Below, piece after piece: positions 1-7,536 of a stretch of DNA of 64,000 nt; position 1 is the first letter of the stretch, and the number at the start of each line of letters is the position of its first letter. The notes beneath the pieces were generated by a model. That model did not search any database, was not told the DNA's origin, and worked only from the letters and a program-made list of their open reading frames with translations. The stretch spans positions 62,001 through 126,000 of the forward strand of contig NZ_BMMM01000017.1 in assembly GCF_014645835.1 (NCBI RefSeq). The letters are read 5' to 3'. Made by a program: the position numbers and the translations under genes. Source of the stretch: Streptomyces albiflavescens. Its GTDB lineage: Bacteria > Actinomycetota > Actinomycetes > Streptomycetales > Streptomycetaceae.

Positions 1-339
1 GTCGGTGGTCGACGCGACGGTGTAGAGGGCGACGACGGCGGACATCGCCACCGGGGCTCTGGGGTCACCGGTGGCCAGCTCCACCAGCGAGACGGCGCCC
101 GTGGCCGCGAGGACCGCCATCGGGGCGCGGCGGCGGAAGACCAGGGCCGCGGCGCCGAGCACCATCAGAGCGAGGCTGAGGGCGTTGGGGGTGCGGGCTC
201 CCCAGGTCGCGCCGTTCCCGCCGTGCGGGTCGACGAAGGAACCGGCGACCATGCTGGCGAGGACGCCTGTGGCCAGGGCGGCGTCCAGGGCGAGGGGGTG
301 GGCACGCAGCCAGTCCCTCGTGCGCTCTAGGGTGCTCAC
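1..339 (-). CDS. N-terminus of a membrane protein, probably a sensor histidine kinase (partial)
   Basis: The gene runs off the left edge; 113 codons are visible from a GTG at 339. The visible part has a short polar start followed by about four hydrophobic segments (around residues 17-35, 51-68, 73-88 and 96-110) separated by Arg-rich turns. This is the usual N-terminal sensor layout of NarL-family histidine kinases in Streptomyces. No kinase motif is inside the window, so the assignment rests on topology and on my memory that a two-component pair lies next to pspA in Streptomyces. It could be another polytopic membrane protein. Confidence 0.55.
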   Translation of the reverse strand, partial: MSTLERTRDWLRAHPLALDAALATGVLASMVAGSFVDPHGGNGATWGARTPNALSLALMVLGAAALVFRRRAPMAVLAATGAVSLVELATGDPRAPVAMSAVVALYTVASTTD

Positions 340-406
340 TCCGTTTACGGTACGGGGACCTGCGGGGGCTTGGAACGGGTGCTACCGGGTACCGCGGGGC
401 ATGTTC

Positions 407-515
407 TCGCCCCCTGCGCCCCCGCCCGACCCGTATCCGTGGGCTGCGCCCCCGGACCCCCCTAAAAGACTGCGCAGTTCCCCGCGCCCCTGAAAAGGGG
501 CGCGGGGAATTGCGC
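407..515. repeat. Dispersed nested-palindrome repeat, copy 1 (terminator-like)
   Basis: A C-rich lead-in is followed by a 20-bp stem (472-491 and 496-515) with a GAAA loop and a single mismatch. The same core recurs near 38.7, 55.4 and 61.6 kb. This copy lacks the long outer arms seen in the others. It lies between the divergent kinase start and the 3' end of pspAA, so it may end pspAA transcription. The rest of 340-527 shows nothing else. Confidence 0.7.
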
Positions 516-527
516 TACAAGCCGTCG

Positions 528-806
528 TCAGCCGGGGATCAGGCCCTCGTCGCTCAGCATTTCGCGGACCTCTTCCAGGGTCGCGTCCGGGGACGGGAGG
601 ATCAGTTCCGAGGGTTCCAGCGCGTCGTCGGGGAGCGGAGTTCCGAGGCGGCGTACCGATTCCAGGAGCGCGCCCAGCGTGCGGCGGAAGCCGGGCTCGT
701 CGCCGCTCTCCATTTCGGCGAGCAGTTCGTCGTCCAGCTTGTTCAGTTCGGCGAGGTGGCTGTTGTCCAGCCTCACCTGCCCCTCCCCCATGATCCGTAC
801 GATCAC
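528..806 (-). CDS. pspAA: PspA-associated protein PspAA
   Basis: A 92-residue acidic protein beginning MIVRIMGEGQ, with a conserved ‘LNKLDDELLAEMES’ helix and ending SDEGLIPG. This is the pattern of the actinobacterial PspAA family, which is always encoded directly after pspA. It lies 43 bp downstream of pspA on the same strand, so the two are almost certainly co-transcribed. No signal peptide or membrane segment is visible; a cytoplasmic partner or modulator of PspA is the likely role. The biochemical activity of the family is not established as far as I know. Confidence 0.85.
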   Translation of the reverse strand: MIVRIMGEGQVRLDNSHLAELNKLDDELLAEMESGDEPGFRRTLGALLESVRRLGTPLPDDALEPSELILPSPDATLEEVREMLSDEGLIPG

Positions 807-849
807 GTCGCCCTCCTCAGGCGTGGGACCCGATCAGTCGGTCACTCAC

Positions 850-1644
850 TCACTGCTTGTCGAAGCGCGGAGTGTCCTGTGGCTGCGACGGGGACTGCGA
901 CTGCCCCGTGCCGCCCTCGATCGCCTGCTGCGGCGAGGACCCACCGGCCAGCTCCGCCTTCATGCGCTGCAGCTCCAGCTCTACATCCGTACCACCGGAG
1001 AGCCGGTCCAGCTCGGCCTGGATGTCGTCCTTGGCCATTCCGGACTGGTCGTCGAGGGCCCCGGAGGCGAGCAGCTCGTCGATGGCGCCGGCGCGCGCCT
1101 GGAGCTGCGCGGTCTTGTCCTCGGCACGCTGGATGGCAAGGCCGACGTCGCCCATCTCCTCGGAGATGCCGGAGAAGGCCTCGCCGATTCGGGTCTGCGC
1201 CTGGGCCGCCGTGTACGTCGCCTTGATCGTCTCCTTCTTGGTGCGGAAGGCGTCGACCTTCGCCTGGAGACGCTGGGCCGCGAGGGTGAGCTTCTCCTCC
1301 TCGCCCTGGAGGGTCTGGTGCTGCGTCTCCAGGTCGGTGACCTGCTGCTGGAGGGCGGCGCGACGCGACAGCGCCTCACGGGCCAGGTCCTCGCGGCCGA
1401 GCGCGAGCGCCTTGCGGCCCTGGTCCTCCAGCTTGGTGGACTGGTTCTGGAGCTGGTTCAGCTGCAGCTCGAGGCGCTTGCGGCTGGTCGCCACATCCGC
1501 GACGCCGCGGCGCACCTTCTGCAGCAGCTCCAGCTGTTTCTGATACGAGTAATCGAGGGTTTCGCGCGGGTCCTCGGCCCGGTCAAGGGCCTTGTTCGCC
1601 TTCGCGCGGAAGATCATCCCCATACGCTTCATGACACCGCTCAT
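850..1644 (-). CDS. pspA: PspA/IM30 family phage-shock protein A
   Basis: 264 residues and almost entirely helical: an N-terminal amphipathic stretch (KRMGMIFRAKANKALD, about residues 6-21) is followed by long heptad-patterned coiled coils to about residue 220. This is the PspA/Vipp1 (ESCRT-III-like) architecture, which binds stressed membranes from the cytoplasmic side. The C-terminal tail is Gln/Ser/Gly-rich and ends TPRFDKQ. I chose the ATG at 1644 because an A/G-rich ribosome site precedes it; the reading frame continues open upstream to 1722. Another ATG at 1632 is possible. pspAA follows directly, and the PspAB/HtpX partners are encoded near 48-50 kb. Confidence 0.92.
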   Translation of the reverse strand: MSGVMKRMGMIFRAKANKALDRAEDPRETLDYSYQKQLELLQKVRRGVADVATSRKRLELQLNQLQNQSTKLEDQGRKALALGREDLAREALSRRAALQQQVTDLETQHQTLQGEEEKLTLAAQRLQAKVDAFRTKKETIKATYTAAQAQTRIGEAFSGISEEMGDVGLAIQRAEDKTAQLQARAGAIDELLASGALDDQSGMAKDDIQAELDRLSGGTDVELELQRMKAELAGGSSPQQAIEGGTGQSQSPSQPQDTPRFDKQ

Positions 1645-1941
1645 GGGCTTCGCGCGCCCCCTTCTGACGGACTCCAGCTCCAGGTACTGCAACAGAACCC
1701 ACAGTACGGGCCCTGCATCCATTACCGCACTGTTCGGGGACGGATGCGCTCATCCCCAAGGACGACTGCCCACGGCACCGCTCCGGCGTAGGGAGTAGGT
1801 GGACCTCGGGGTCCCCCGGCCCCGCCACCCGGCAAAGCCGCGCGCAACGTCCCCTCTGTCCCACTACAGACGTACGGTGTTGCCGGATCGTTCCCCACTC
1901 GAACGGCGTCCATGCCCGCGAACCCCGTACCCTTGGGTTTT

Positions 1942-2538
1942 GTGTTCCGTAGCCGTGCCAAGGAAGAGAAGGCCCCCGCCGACAAGGCGCCGGTGACCGA
2001 CTCCAAGCAGACCCGTCACCCGCAGGCCCCCAAGGGCCGCCCCACGCCCAAGCGCAGTGAGGCCCAGACCCAGCGTCGCAGCGTCGCCAATACGCCGACG
2101 ACGCGCAAGGAGGCGGCCAAGCGACAGCGCGATGAACGCCGCACCCAGATGGAGAGGCAGCGCCAGGCGCTGGCCAGCGGTGACGAGCGCTATCTGCCCG
2201 CCCGTGACAAGGGTCCGGTGCGGAAGTTCGCGCGCGACTTCGTGGACTCGCGGTTCTGCATCGCCGAGTTCTTCCTGCCGCTGGCCGTGGTCATCCTCGT
2301 CCTGAGCATGGTGCGGGTGGGCTCGCTGCAGAACATCGCGCTGCTGCTGTGGCTCGTCGTGATCGTGATGATCGTGGTCGACTCGATCGGTATCGCGATC
2401 CGCCTCAAGAAGCAGCTGAACGCCCGCTTCCCCGACCAGCCCAAGAAGGGCGCGGTCCCCTACGCGCTGATGCGCACGCTCCAGATGCGTCGACTCCGGC
2501 TTCCGAAGCCGCAGGTCAAGCGCGGAGAGCGGCCCTGA
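1942..2538 (+). CDS. DUF3043 membrane protein
   Basis: About 198 residues. The first 110 are strongly basic and hydrophilic (repeated K/R/Q, including RKEAAKRQRDERRTQMERQR). Two adjacent membrane segments follow (FFLPLAVVILVLSMV and IALLLWLVVIVMIVVDSI), then a basic C-terminal tail. This matches the actinobacterial DUF3043 family, of unknown function. Start choice: GTG 1942 begins the conserved FRSRAKEEKA and has a TACCCT hexamer 8 nt upstream, suggesting a leaderless transcript. ATG 1912 is an in-frame alternative without a ribosome site. Its stop overlaps the next gene. Confidence 0.85.
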   Translation: MFRSRAKEEKAPADKAPVTDSKQTRHPQAPKGRPTPKRSEAQTQRRSVANTPTTRKEAAKRQRDERRTQMERQRQALASGDERYLPARDKGPVRKFARDFVDSRFCIAEFFLPLAVVILVLSMVRVGSLQNIALLLWLVVIVMIVVDSIGIAIRLKKQLNARFPDQPKKGAVPYALMRTLQMRRLRLPKPQVKRGERP

Positions 2539-3323
2539 GCACGACGTCTTTCTCCGGGGGCGCGGCGGACGCCTGGCTGAACAAGCTGGGCGGCCTGCGT
2601 GATGTCGTACGACAGGAGCTGGTGGCCCGGCAGCTCGACGAGCAGATGGCCGGGCGGTTCCCGGTGGGCCTGCGGCTACGCATCCTCGACGTCGGGACGG
2701 GCCAGGGCACGCAGGCGCTGCGCCTTGCCCGGGCCGGGCATCAGGTGACCGGACTGGAGCAGGACGCGAAGATGCTCGCGGTGGCCCGGGAGGCGCTTGC
2801 CGCCGAGCCCGAGGGCATCCGGGGACGCGTACGGCTGATCGAGGGCGACGGCCGGGAGACCGGTGTCCACTTCCTGCCGGGCAGCTTCGACGTGGTGCTG
2901 TGCCACGGCGTGCTGATGTACGTCGAGGAGCCGGACGCACTGCTGGCCGGCCTGGCGCGGATGCTGGCTCCCGGCGGGCTGCTCTCGCTGCTCGTGCGGA
3001 ACGCCGACGCGCTGGCCATGCGGCCGGGGCTGTCCGGGGACTGGGCGGCGACGCTCGTCTCCTTCGACACGACCGCGTACACGAACCGGCTCGGCCTCGA
3101 CGTCCGTGCCGATCGGCTCGCCACGCTGACGTCCACGCTCGCGGGGATCGGCGCGCCCTTGCACGCCTGGTACGGGGTGCGGGTCTTCACGGACACCGCG
3201 GCGGACGGAGCGACGGTTCCGCCGGATGCGGCGAGTCTGCTGGCCGCCGAGGAGCGGGCCGGGCGGACGGATCCCTATCGCCAGGTGGCGGCGTTGCTGC
3301 ACCTGTGCGGAGTGCGTGGCTGA
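2535..3323 (+). CDS. Class I SAM-dependent methyltransferase
   Basis: A Rossmann-fold methyltransferase of about 262 residues. Motif I is ILDVGTGQGT, followed by the acidic ribose-binding position in TGLEQD, then FDVVLCHGVLMYVEEPD and LARMLAPGGLLSLLVRN typical of Methyltransf_11/25 families. The substrate is unknown. The open frame extends upstream into the DUF3043 gene with no good start. A GGAGAG ribosome site at 2524-2529 points to a CTG at 2535 overlapping the upstream TGA, which would couple translation. Downstream GTG codons inside the conserved N-terminal helix are less likely. The function is sure at family level only. Confidence 0.8.
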   Translation: MSTTSFSGGAADAWLNKLGGLRDVVRQELVARQLDEQMAGRFPVGLRLRILDVGTGQGTQALRLARAGHQVTGLEQDAKMLAVAREALAAEPEGIRGRVRLIEGDGRETGVHFLPGSFDVVLCHGVLMYVEEPDALLAGLARMLAPGGLLSLLVRNADALAMRPGLSGDWAATLVSFDTTAYTNRLGLDVRADRLATLTSTLAGIGAPLHAWYGVRVFTDTAADGATVPPDAASLLAAEERAGRTDPYRQVAALLHLCGVRG

Positions 3324-3383
3324 GCGACCCGTTCGGGTGTGCATCGCAGGTCGGGGCATCCCCCGGAAAGGGACACTTCGGGC

Positions 3384-4481
3384 ATGGATGCTTCCCGTGT
3401 GCCTGCCCGGCCCCGCGCCCGTACGCGCACCCTCCGGCTCCTTGCGTCCGTAGTCGTCCTCGCCTGTTCGGCCGCCCTGCTCTCCGGCTGCACCGGCGAC
3501 TCCTCGTCGTCCAAGAAGGACGGTGCGAGGACGACGCAGGCCGCTGTCCCCCAGGTGGCCAATGACCTTCAGGACGACTACCTGAGAGTGATCAAGGAAG
3601 TCCTGCCGTCGGTGGTGCAGATCGAGGCGAGCCATGATCTTGGGTCCGGCGTGGTGTACGACGACGCGGGGCACATCGTCACCAACGCGCACGTGGTCGG
3701 GAACGAGAAGAAGTTCACGGTCACGACGGCCAACAACGAGGCCGCGCTGACGGCGACGCTCGTCTACGCGTACCCGGAGCAGGATCTCGCCGTCATCAAG
3801 CTGGACAAGATCCCCGACGGGCTGAAGGCGGCGACCATCGGGGACTCCTCGAAGGTCGAGGTCGGCCAGATCGTGCTGGCGATGGGGTCGCCGCTCGGGC
3901 TCTCGTCCAGCGTGACCCAGGGCATCGTCTCGGCGACCGGACGCACCGTCAGCGAGGGCACCTCCGGCGGGGGTACGGGGGCCACCATCGCGAACATGGT
4001 GCAGACCTCGGCGGCGATCAACCCCGGCAACAGCGGCGGCACGCTGGTGAATCTCGACGCACAGGTCATCGGCATCCCGACACTCGCGGCGACCGACCCC
4101 GATCTCGGCGGCGGTGCGGCGCCCGGCATCGGCTTCGCGATCCCCGCGTCGATGGTGAAGACGATCGCCGACCAGATCATCAAGCACGGCAAGGTCACCG
4201 ACTCGGGACGGGCCGCGCTCGACATCACGGGCCGTACGGTCGTCAACGACGACTACCAGCCCGCGGGAGTCGCCGTGGTCGCGGTCAAGAACGGCGGCGC
4301 GGCGGACAAGGCGGGCATCCGGCCCGGGGACGTCATCACCAAGATCGGCGACAGCGACATCACCACGATCATCTCGCTCGCCGAGGCCCTCGCGGTCGAA
4401 AAGCCGGGCGACAGGACGAAGGTGACGTTCGTGCGGGACGGAAGCGAGCGCACCGTCGTGGTGACGTTGGCGGAGATCTGA
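3384..4481 (+). CDS. HtrA/DegP-like S1C serine protease with PDZ domain, lipoprotein
   Basis: 365 residues. The N-terminus is a basic, hydrophobic signal ending in lipobox LLSGC (Cys36), so the protein is probably lipid-anchored on the outer face of the membrane. The trypsin-like domain carries the triad His in TNAHVVG, Asp in EQDLAVIKLD and Ser in NPGNSGG. A C-terminal PDZ domain follows (GVAVVAVKNGGAADKAGIRPGD). The likely role is envelope protein quality control. The start at 3384 has GGAAAGGGA upstream; an earlier in-frame ATG at 3339 would add 15 residues and spoil the signal peptide. Confidence 0.92.
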   Translation: MDASRVPARPRARTRTLRLLASVVVLACSAALLSGCTGDSSSSKKDGARTTQAAVPQVANDLQDDYLRVIKEVLPSVVQIEASHDLGSGVVYDDAGHIVTNAHVVGNEKKFTVTTANNEAALTATLVYAYPEQDLAVIKLDKIPDGLKAATIGDSSKVEVGQIVLAMGSPLGLSSSVTQGIVSATGRTVSEGTSGGGTGATIANMVQTSAAINPGNSGGTLVNLDAQVIGIPTLAATDPDLGGGAAPGIGFAIPASMVKTIADQIIKHGKVTDSGRAALDITGRTVVNDDYQPAGVAVVAVKNGGAADKAGIRPGDVITKIGDSDITTIISLAEALAVEKPGDRTKVTFVRDGSERTVVVTLAEI

Positions 4482-4543
4482 CGTCGGGCGACCGGCGGGC
4501 GGCGGGCGGCGGGCGACAGCAGCCGGCGGGCGACCGCGGTGGG

Positions 4544-4662
4544 GCGGCTTGCCGGGGTGGGCGGCTTGCCTGGGTGGGCGGGTTGCCTGGGTGGGCGGGT
4601 TGCCTGGGTGGGCGGGTTGCCTGGGTGGGCGGGTTGCCTGGGTGGGCGGGTTGCCGGGGTCC
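4544..4662. repeat. Seven-copy 17-bp tandem repeat
   Basis: Seven head-to-tail copies of a 17-bp unit with consensus GCGGGTTGCCTGGGTGG. The first two have one or two changes and the last diverges at its end. The block sits in the convergent gap between the HtrA-like protease and the small gene at 4685-4897. It is strongly G-rich on the plus strand (about three runs of three or more G per unit), so it could form G-quadruplexes. Open frames across it are repeat artefacts. Confidence 0.9.
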
Positions 4663-4676
4663 GGCCCCGGCAACCC
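4648..4676. terminator. Hairpin between convergent genes
   Basis: A perfect 12-bp stem (4648-4659 with 4665-4676) and a 5-nt loop, formed from the last tandem-repeat unit and the adjoining sequence. It lies between converging genes and could terminate either. No U-tract follows, as is common in Streptomyces. Confidence 0.65.
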
Positions 4677-4684
4677 CGACCGGC

Positions 4685-4897
4685 CTACTCCGGTTCGGCG
4701 TGCAGGCTCATCGGCCCGTAGATCTGCGTGCTGTCCTCGAAGAGGAACACCTGGTCCGCGCCGCCCTCGAGAAGGTCCTTCCACACCTCGCCGATCCAGG
4801 ACTCCGCGTCCCCCTGCGTGGTGAACTCCTCGGGCTGCACCGCGGGTTGGACCTCTGTCCCGTCGGACTTCTCGAACCGCCACGTCCATGCCGCCAT
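4685..4897 (-). CDS. Conserved small hypothetical protein
   Basis: A 70-residue acidic, cytoplasmic-looking protein starting MAAWTWRFEK, with a GDAESWIGEVWKDLLEGGADQVFLFED core. A GGAGG ribosome site 6-7 nt upstream fixes the ATG at 4897 although the frame is open further upstream. I recognise this as a short conserved actinobacterial protein but cannot name a function. It is transcribed divergently from cobU. Confidence 0.75.
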   Translation of the reverse strand: MAAWTWRFEKSDGTEVQPAVQPEEFTTQGDAESWIGEVWKDLLEGGADQVFLFEDSTQIYGPMSLHAEPE

Positions 4898-5076
4898 GTA
4901 CGCCTCCAAGGTATGAGCACACTGCACAGCGGAAGCCGGACAAGATCCGGCTCCTGTCCGAAGCCTAGGCCCTGTCGTCAATGGCCCGCCCGCGCCCACC
5001 GGGCGAACGACGGGAATTTGCCGACAGGGCCTGGCCGGACGCGCAAGACCTGCGGCGACACGCAAAAATCAACCTC

Positions 5077-6276
5077 GTGGAACTGACTCTGCTCGGCACC
5101 GGCGCCCCCGAGGGCCTGCCCCGCCCCGACTGTCCCTGCGCGGCTTGCGCGACCGCGCTCGGCGAGAACGCGCGGGCGGCCACCGCGCTGCTCGTGGACG
5201 GCACGCTGCTGCTCGACCTCACGCCCGGCGCGGCGTTCGCGGCCGCCCGCGCCGGGCACTCGCTGGGCGGCGTACGACAGGTGCTGCTCTCGCATCCGCA
5301 CGACGGGCCCGCGGTCGAGGTGCCGGCCGGGCTGCCGCAGCCCGGCCGGGTGCCCGACGGGCGCGAGTTGGCGCTGCTCACCGGGCACCGGGTGCGGGCG
5401 GTGCCGATGGACGCGCCCGGCACGGGGTACGCGGTGACCGGCCCGGACGGCCAGCGGCTGCTCTATCTGCCGCCGGGCGCGGCGCCGGCCGGGCTCGACA
5501 CGACCAGTGACACGTACGACATGGTGCTCGTCGATGTGGTGGGGCGCCCCGACGGCCTGGCGAAGCTGCGGGCGGTCGGCGCGGTCGGGCCGACGACGGA
5601 CGTGATCGCGGTGCACCTCGACCACGATGTGCCGCCGGGGCCCGAACTGCGGCGGCGGCTCGCGGCGGCGGGCGCGCGGGCGGTGCCGGACGGGACCACG
5701 CTGGACGTGGGTGTCTACGAGGACGTACCGGACGTGCCGCGCCGCACGCTCGTGCTCGGCGGCGCGCGTTCGGGCAAGTCGGTGGAGGCGGAGCGGCGCC
5801 TCGAGGCCTTCCCCGACGTGCTGTACGTCGCGACGGGCGGCTCCCGGAACGGAGACACCGAGTGGGCCTCGCGCGTCAGCGCGCATCGTGAGCGGCGCCC
5901 CGGCTCCTGGCGCACCACCGAGACCTGCGACCTCGTCCCCCTCCTGGCGGAGGACGGCCCTCCGCTGCTTATCGACTGCCTGTCGCTCTGGCTGACGGAC
6001 GCGATGGACTCCGTGAACGCCTGGGACGACGCGGAGTGGGCGGGCGGCGGCGAACGCGCCCTGCGTGCCCGTGTCGAGGAACTCACCGCCGCTGTCCACG
6101 ACACCCGCCGCACCGTCGTCGCCGTCTCCAACGAGGTCGGCTCCGGCATCGTCCCCGCCACCGCGTCGGGGCGGCGCTACCGCGACGAACTCGGGCGGCT
6201 GAACGCCGGGTTCGCAGCCGAGTGCGAGCACGTGTTGTTGGTCGTGGCGGGGCAGGCGGTGGTTTTGCGGGGGTGA
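5077..6276 (+). CDS. cobU: Adenosylcobinamide kinase / adenosylcobinamide-phosphate guanylyltransferase with N-terminal MBL-fold-like domain
   Basis: 399 residues in two parts. Residues 1 to about 220 (ELTLLGTGAPEG, LLSHPHDG, VIAVHLDHD) resemble a metallo-beta-lactamase fold in which the metal-binding HxHxDH is degenerate. Residues about 225-399 are CobU: P-loop GGARSGKS, the His-containing SAHRERRP, and NEVGSGIVP. CobU phosphorylates adenosylcobinamide and transfers GMP to it, in the nucleotide-loop assembly of cobalamin. Start GTG 5077 begins the conserved VELTLLGTG; the longer frame from 4981 is less convincing. cobT and cobS follow in this window. Confidence 0.92.
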   Translation: MELTLLGTGAPEGLPRPDCPCAACATALGENARAATALLVDGTLLLDLTPGAAFAAARAGHSLGGVRQVLLSHPHDGPAVEVPAGLPQPGRVPDGRELALLTGHRVRAVPMDAPGTGYAVTGPDGQRLLYLPPGAAPAGLDTTSDTYDMVLVDVVGRPDGLAKLRAVGAVGPTTDVIAVHLDHDVPPGPELRRRLAAAGARAVPDGTTLDVGVYEDVPDVPRRTLVLGGARSGKSVEAERRLEAFPDVLYVATGGSRNGDTEWASRVSAHRERRPGSWRTTETCDLVPLLAEDGPPLLIDCLSLWLTDAMDSVNAWDDAEWAGGGERALRARVEELTAAVHDTRRTVVAVSNEVGSGIVPATASGRRYRDELGRLNAGFAAECEHVLLVVAGQAVVLRG

Positions 6277-6300
6277 GGTCCCGCGGAGCGGGCCGGTGCC

Positions 6301-7371
6301 TCAGCGCCGCGCGATGATCCGGTACGCGTTGGAGAAGCGGGTGCGGCGCAAGAGCGGGGCGAGGGCGTGGTCCAGGGCTGACGTCGTGGCCAGGAGGGGA
6401 CTGGACGCCCGGGTCAGGGCCGCGTGCAGCGCGCGCTGGAGCGGGGCCGGCGGAGCGGACCGCCAGGGCGCGTCGAGGTCGGGCAGGACGTGACCGAGGG
6501 CCAGCGCGAGGGCGCCGGCGAGATCGTACGGGATGTGTGGTTCGCGACGGTCCGTGGCGACGATCGCGCAGCCGAGGGCCTCCAGTTCGCCCAGCAGGTT
6601 GGGCAGCGGCATCAGATGGAGGTGGCGCGGCTGGCCGTACGACACCCACCACTTGCCCAGCAGCGCGCCGAACGCGCTGTCGGGGTCCGGGACTTCGAGG
6701 AGGAGGTGCCCGCCGGGCCGCAGCACCACCATGGCGGCGCGCAGTTCCTCGCGCGGGTCGGCGGTGTGCTCCAAGTGGTGGAACATGCTGACGACGTCGT
6801 AGCGGGCACGCAGCCGCTCGGCGATCCGGGAGTCGGTGAGCCGGCCCCGGTGCGCCTCCTCGACGCGCCCGGCCGCCCGCGCCTTCACGACCCGTCGCGT
6901 GGCGTCGAGCCCGTCGAAGGCCGTGTACGGGTGGACCTCCTTGGCTGCGGCCGGGAAGTGCCCGTGCCCGGTGCCGACGTCGAGCCAGCTCTCCGGCTCG
7001 GTGTGGCGCAGCATCGCGCGGGCGGCCGCGTGGTGGCGACCGCGGGCGGCGCGGGCGCCGAGGAGCCGCACGACGAGGCCTTCGAGGGCGTCCCCCCTCA
7101 GATCCCTGAGGTCTCGGTGGTAGAAGGCCAGCCCCTCCGCCGTGAGCCGGGGGTTCTGGAAGGCGTGGGCGCAGTCCTCGCACTCGTCGACGACAAACGT
7201 GCCGGGCTTGCGCTGCACCAGGTCCGACGTGACCAGCCGGGTGCGCAGCCGCCTCGACCCGCACCAGGGGCAGTCGTCCCGGCGCGGTTCGTGGAACCGG
7301 TCGGTGCCCTGGGCGAGTTCGGCCGCGTAGGCGGCGCGGCGTTCGGCGATCGACTGCGGAGTGGGGGGCAT
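6301..7371 (-). CDS. Class I methyltransferase with N-terminal zinc-ribbon-like motif
   Basis: 356 residues. A CPWCG...CEDC pair (about residues 34-69) resembles the Zn-binding N-terminus of many UbiG-like/Methyltransf_23 proteins. The SAM motif is SWLDVGTGHGHF, followed by YDVVSMFHHLEHTADPREELRA and VLRPGGHLLLEVPDPDS. The substrate is unknown. It sits on the opposite strand between cobU and cobT, a placement conserved in Streptomyces as I recall, but nothing in its sequence ties it to cobalamin. Confidence 0.85.
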   Translation of the reverse strand: MPPTPQSIAERRAAYAAELAQGTDRFHEPRRDDCPWCGSRRLRTRLVTSDLVQRKPGTFVVDECEDCAHAFQNPRLTAEGLAFYHRDLRDLRGDALEGLVVRLLGARAARGRHHAAARAMLRHTEPESWLDVGTGHGHFPAAAKEVHPYTAFDGLDATRRVVKARAAGRVEEAHRGRLTDSRIAERLRARYDVVSMFHHLEHTADPREELRAAMVVLRPGGHLLLEVPDPDSAFGALLGKWWVSYGQPRHLHLMPLPNLLGELEALGCAIVATDRREPHIPYDLAGALALALGHVLPDLDAPWRSAPPAPLQRALHAALTRASSPLLATTSALDHALAPLLRRTRFSNAYRIIARR

Positions 7372-7536
7372 GGGCGCTCCTGGGGGACGCGGGGCCGTGG
7401 GGGGGTGACTGGAGGACCTGGGCGAGGACTACCGGGCCGTACGACAATCCGATACAAACGGTACGTAGCGGAATGCGATCCAGGGTGCAGCGACGTGACG
7501 CGGACGTGTTCGATCGCTGCCGGTACTGTTCGGCGA

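Noticed and set aside
1742..1755. GGATG-CGCT-CATCC inverted repeat upstream of pspA as an operator
   Set aside because: Only 5-bp arms, expected by chance at this GC content; too weak to call.
4544..4662. CRISPR-like array
   Set aside because: Units are contiguous 17-mers with no spacers, and no cas genes are present.
4539..4824. Repeat peptides of the WVGGLPGWAGCLGGRVA type
   Set aside because: Frames run through a 17-bp tandem repeat (not a multiple of 3, so all three phases are open); no ribosome site.
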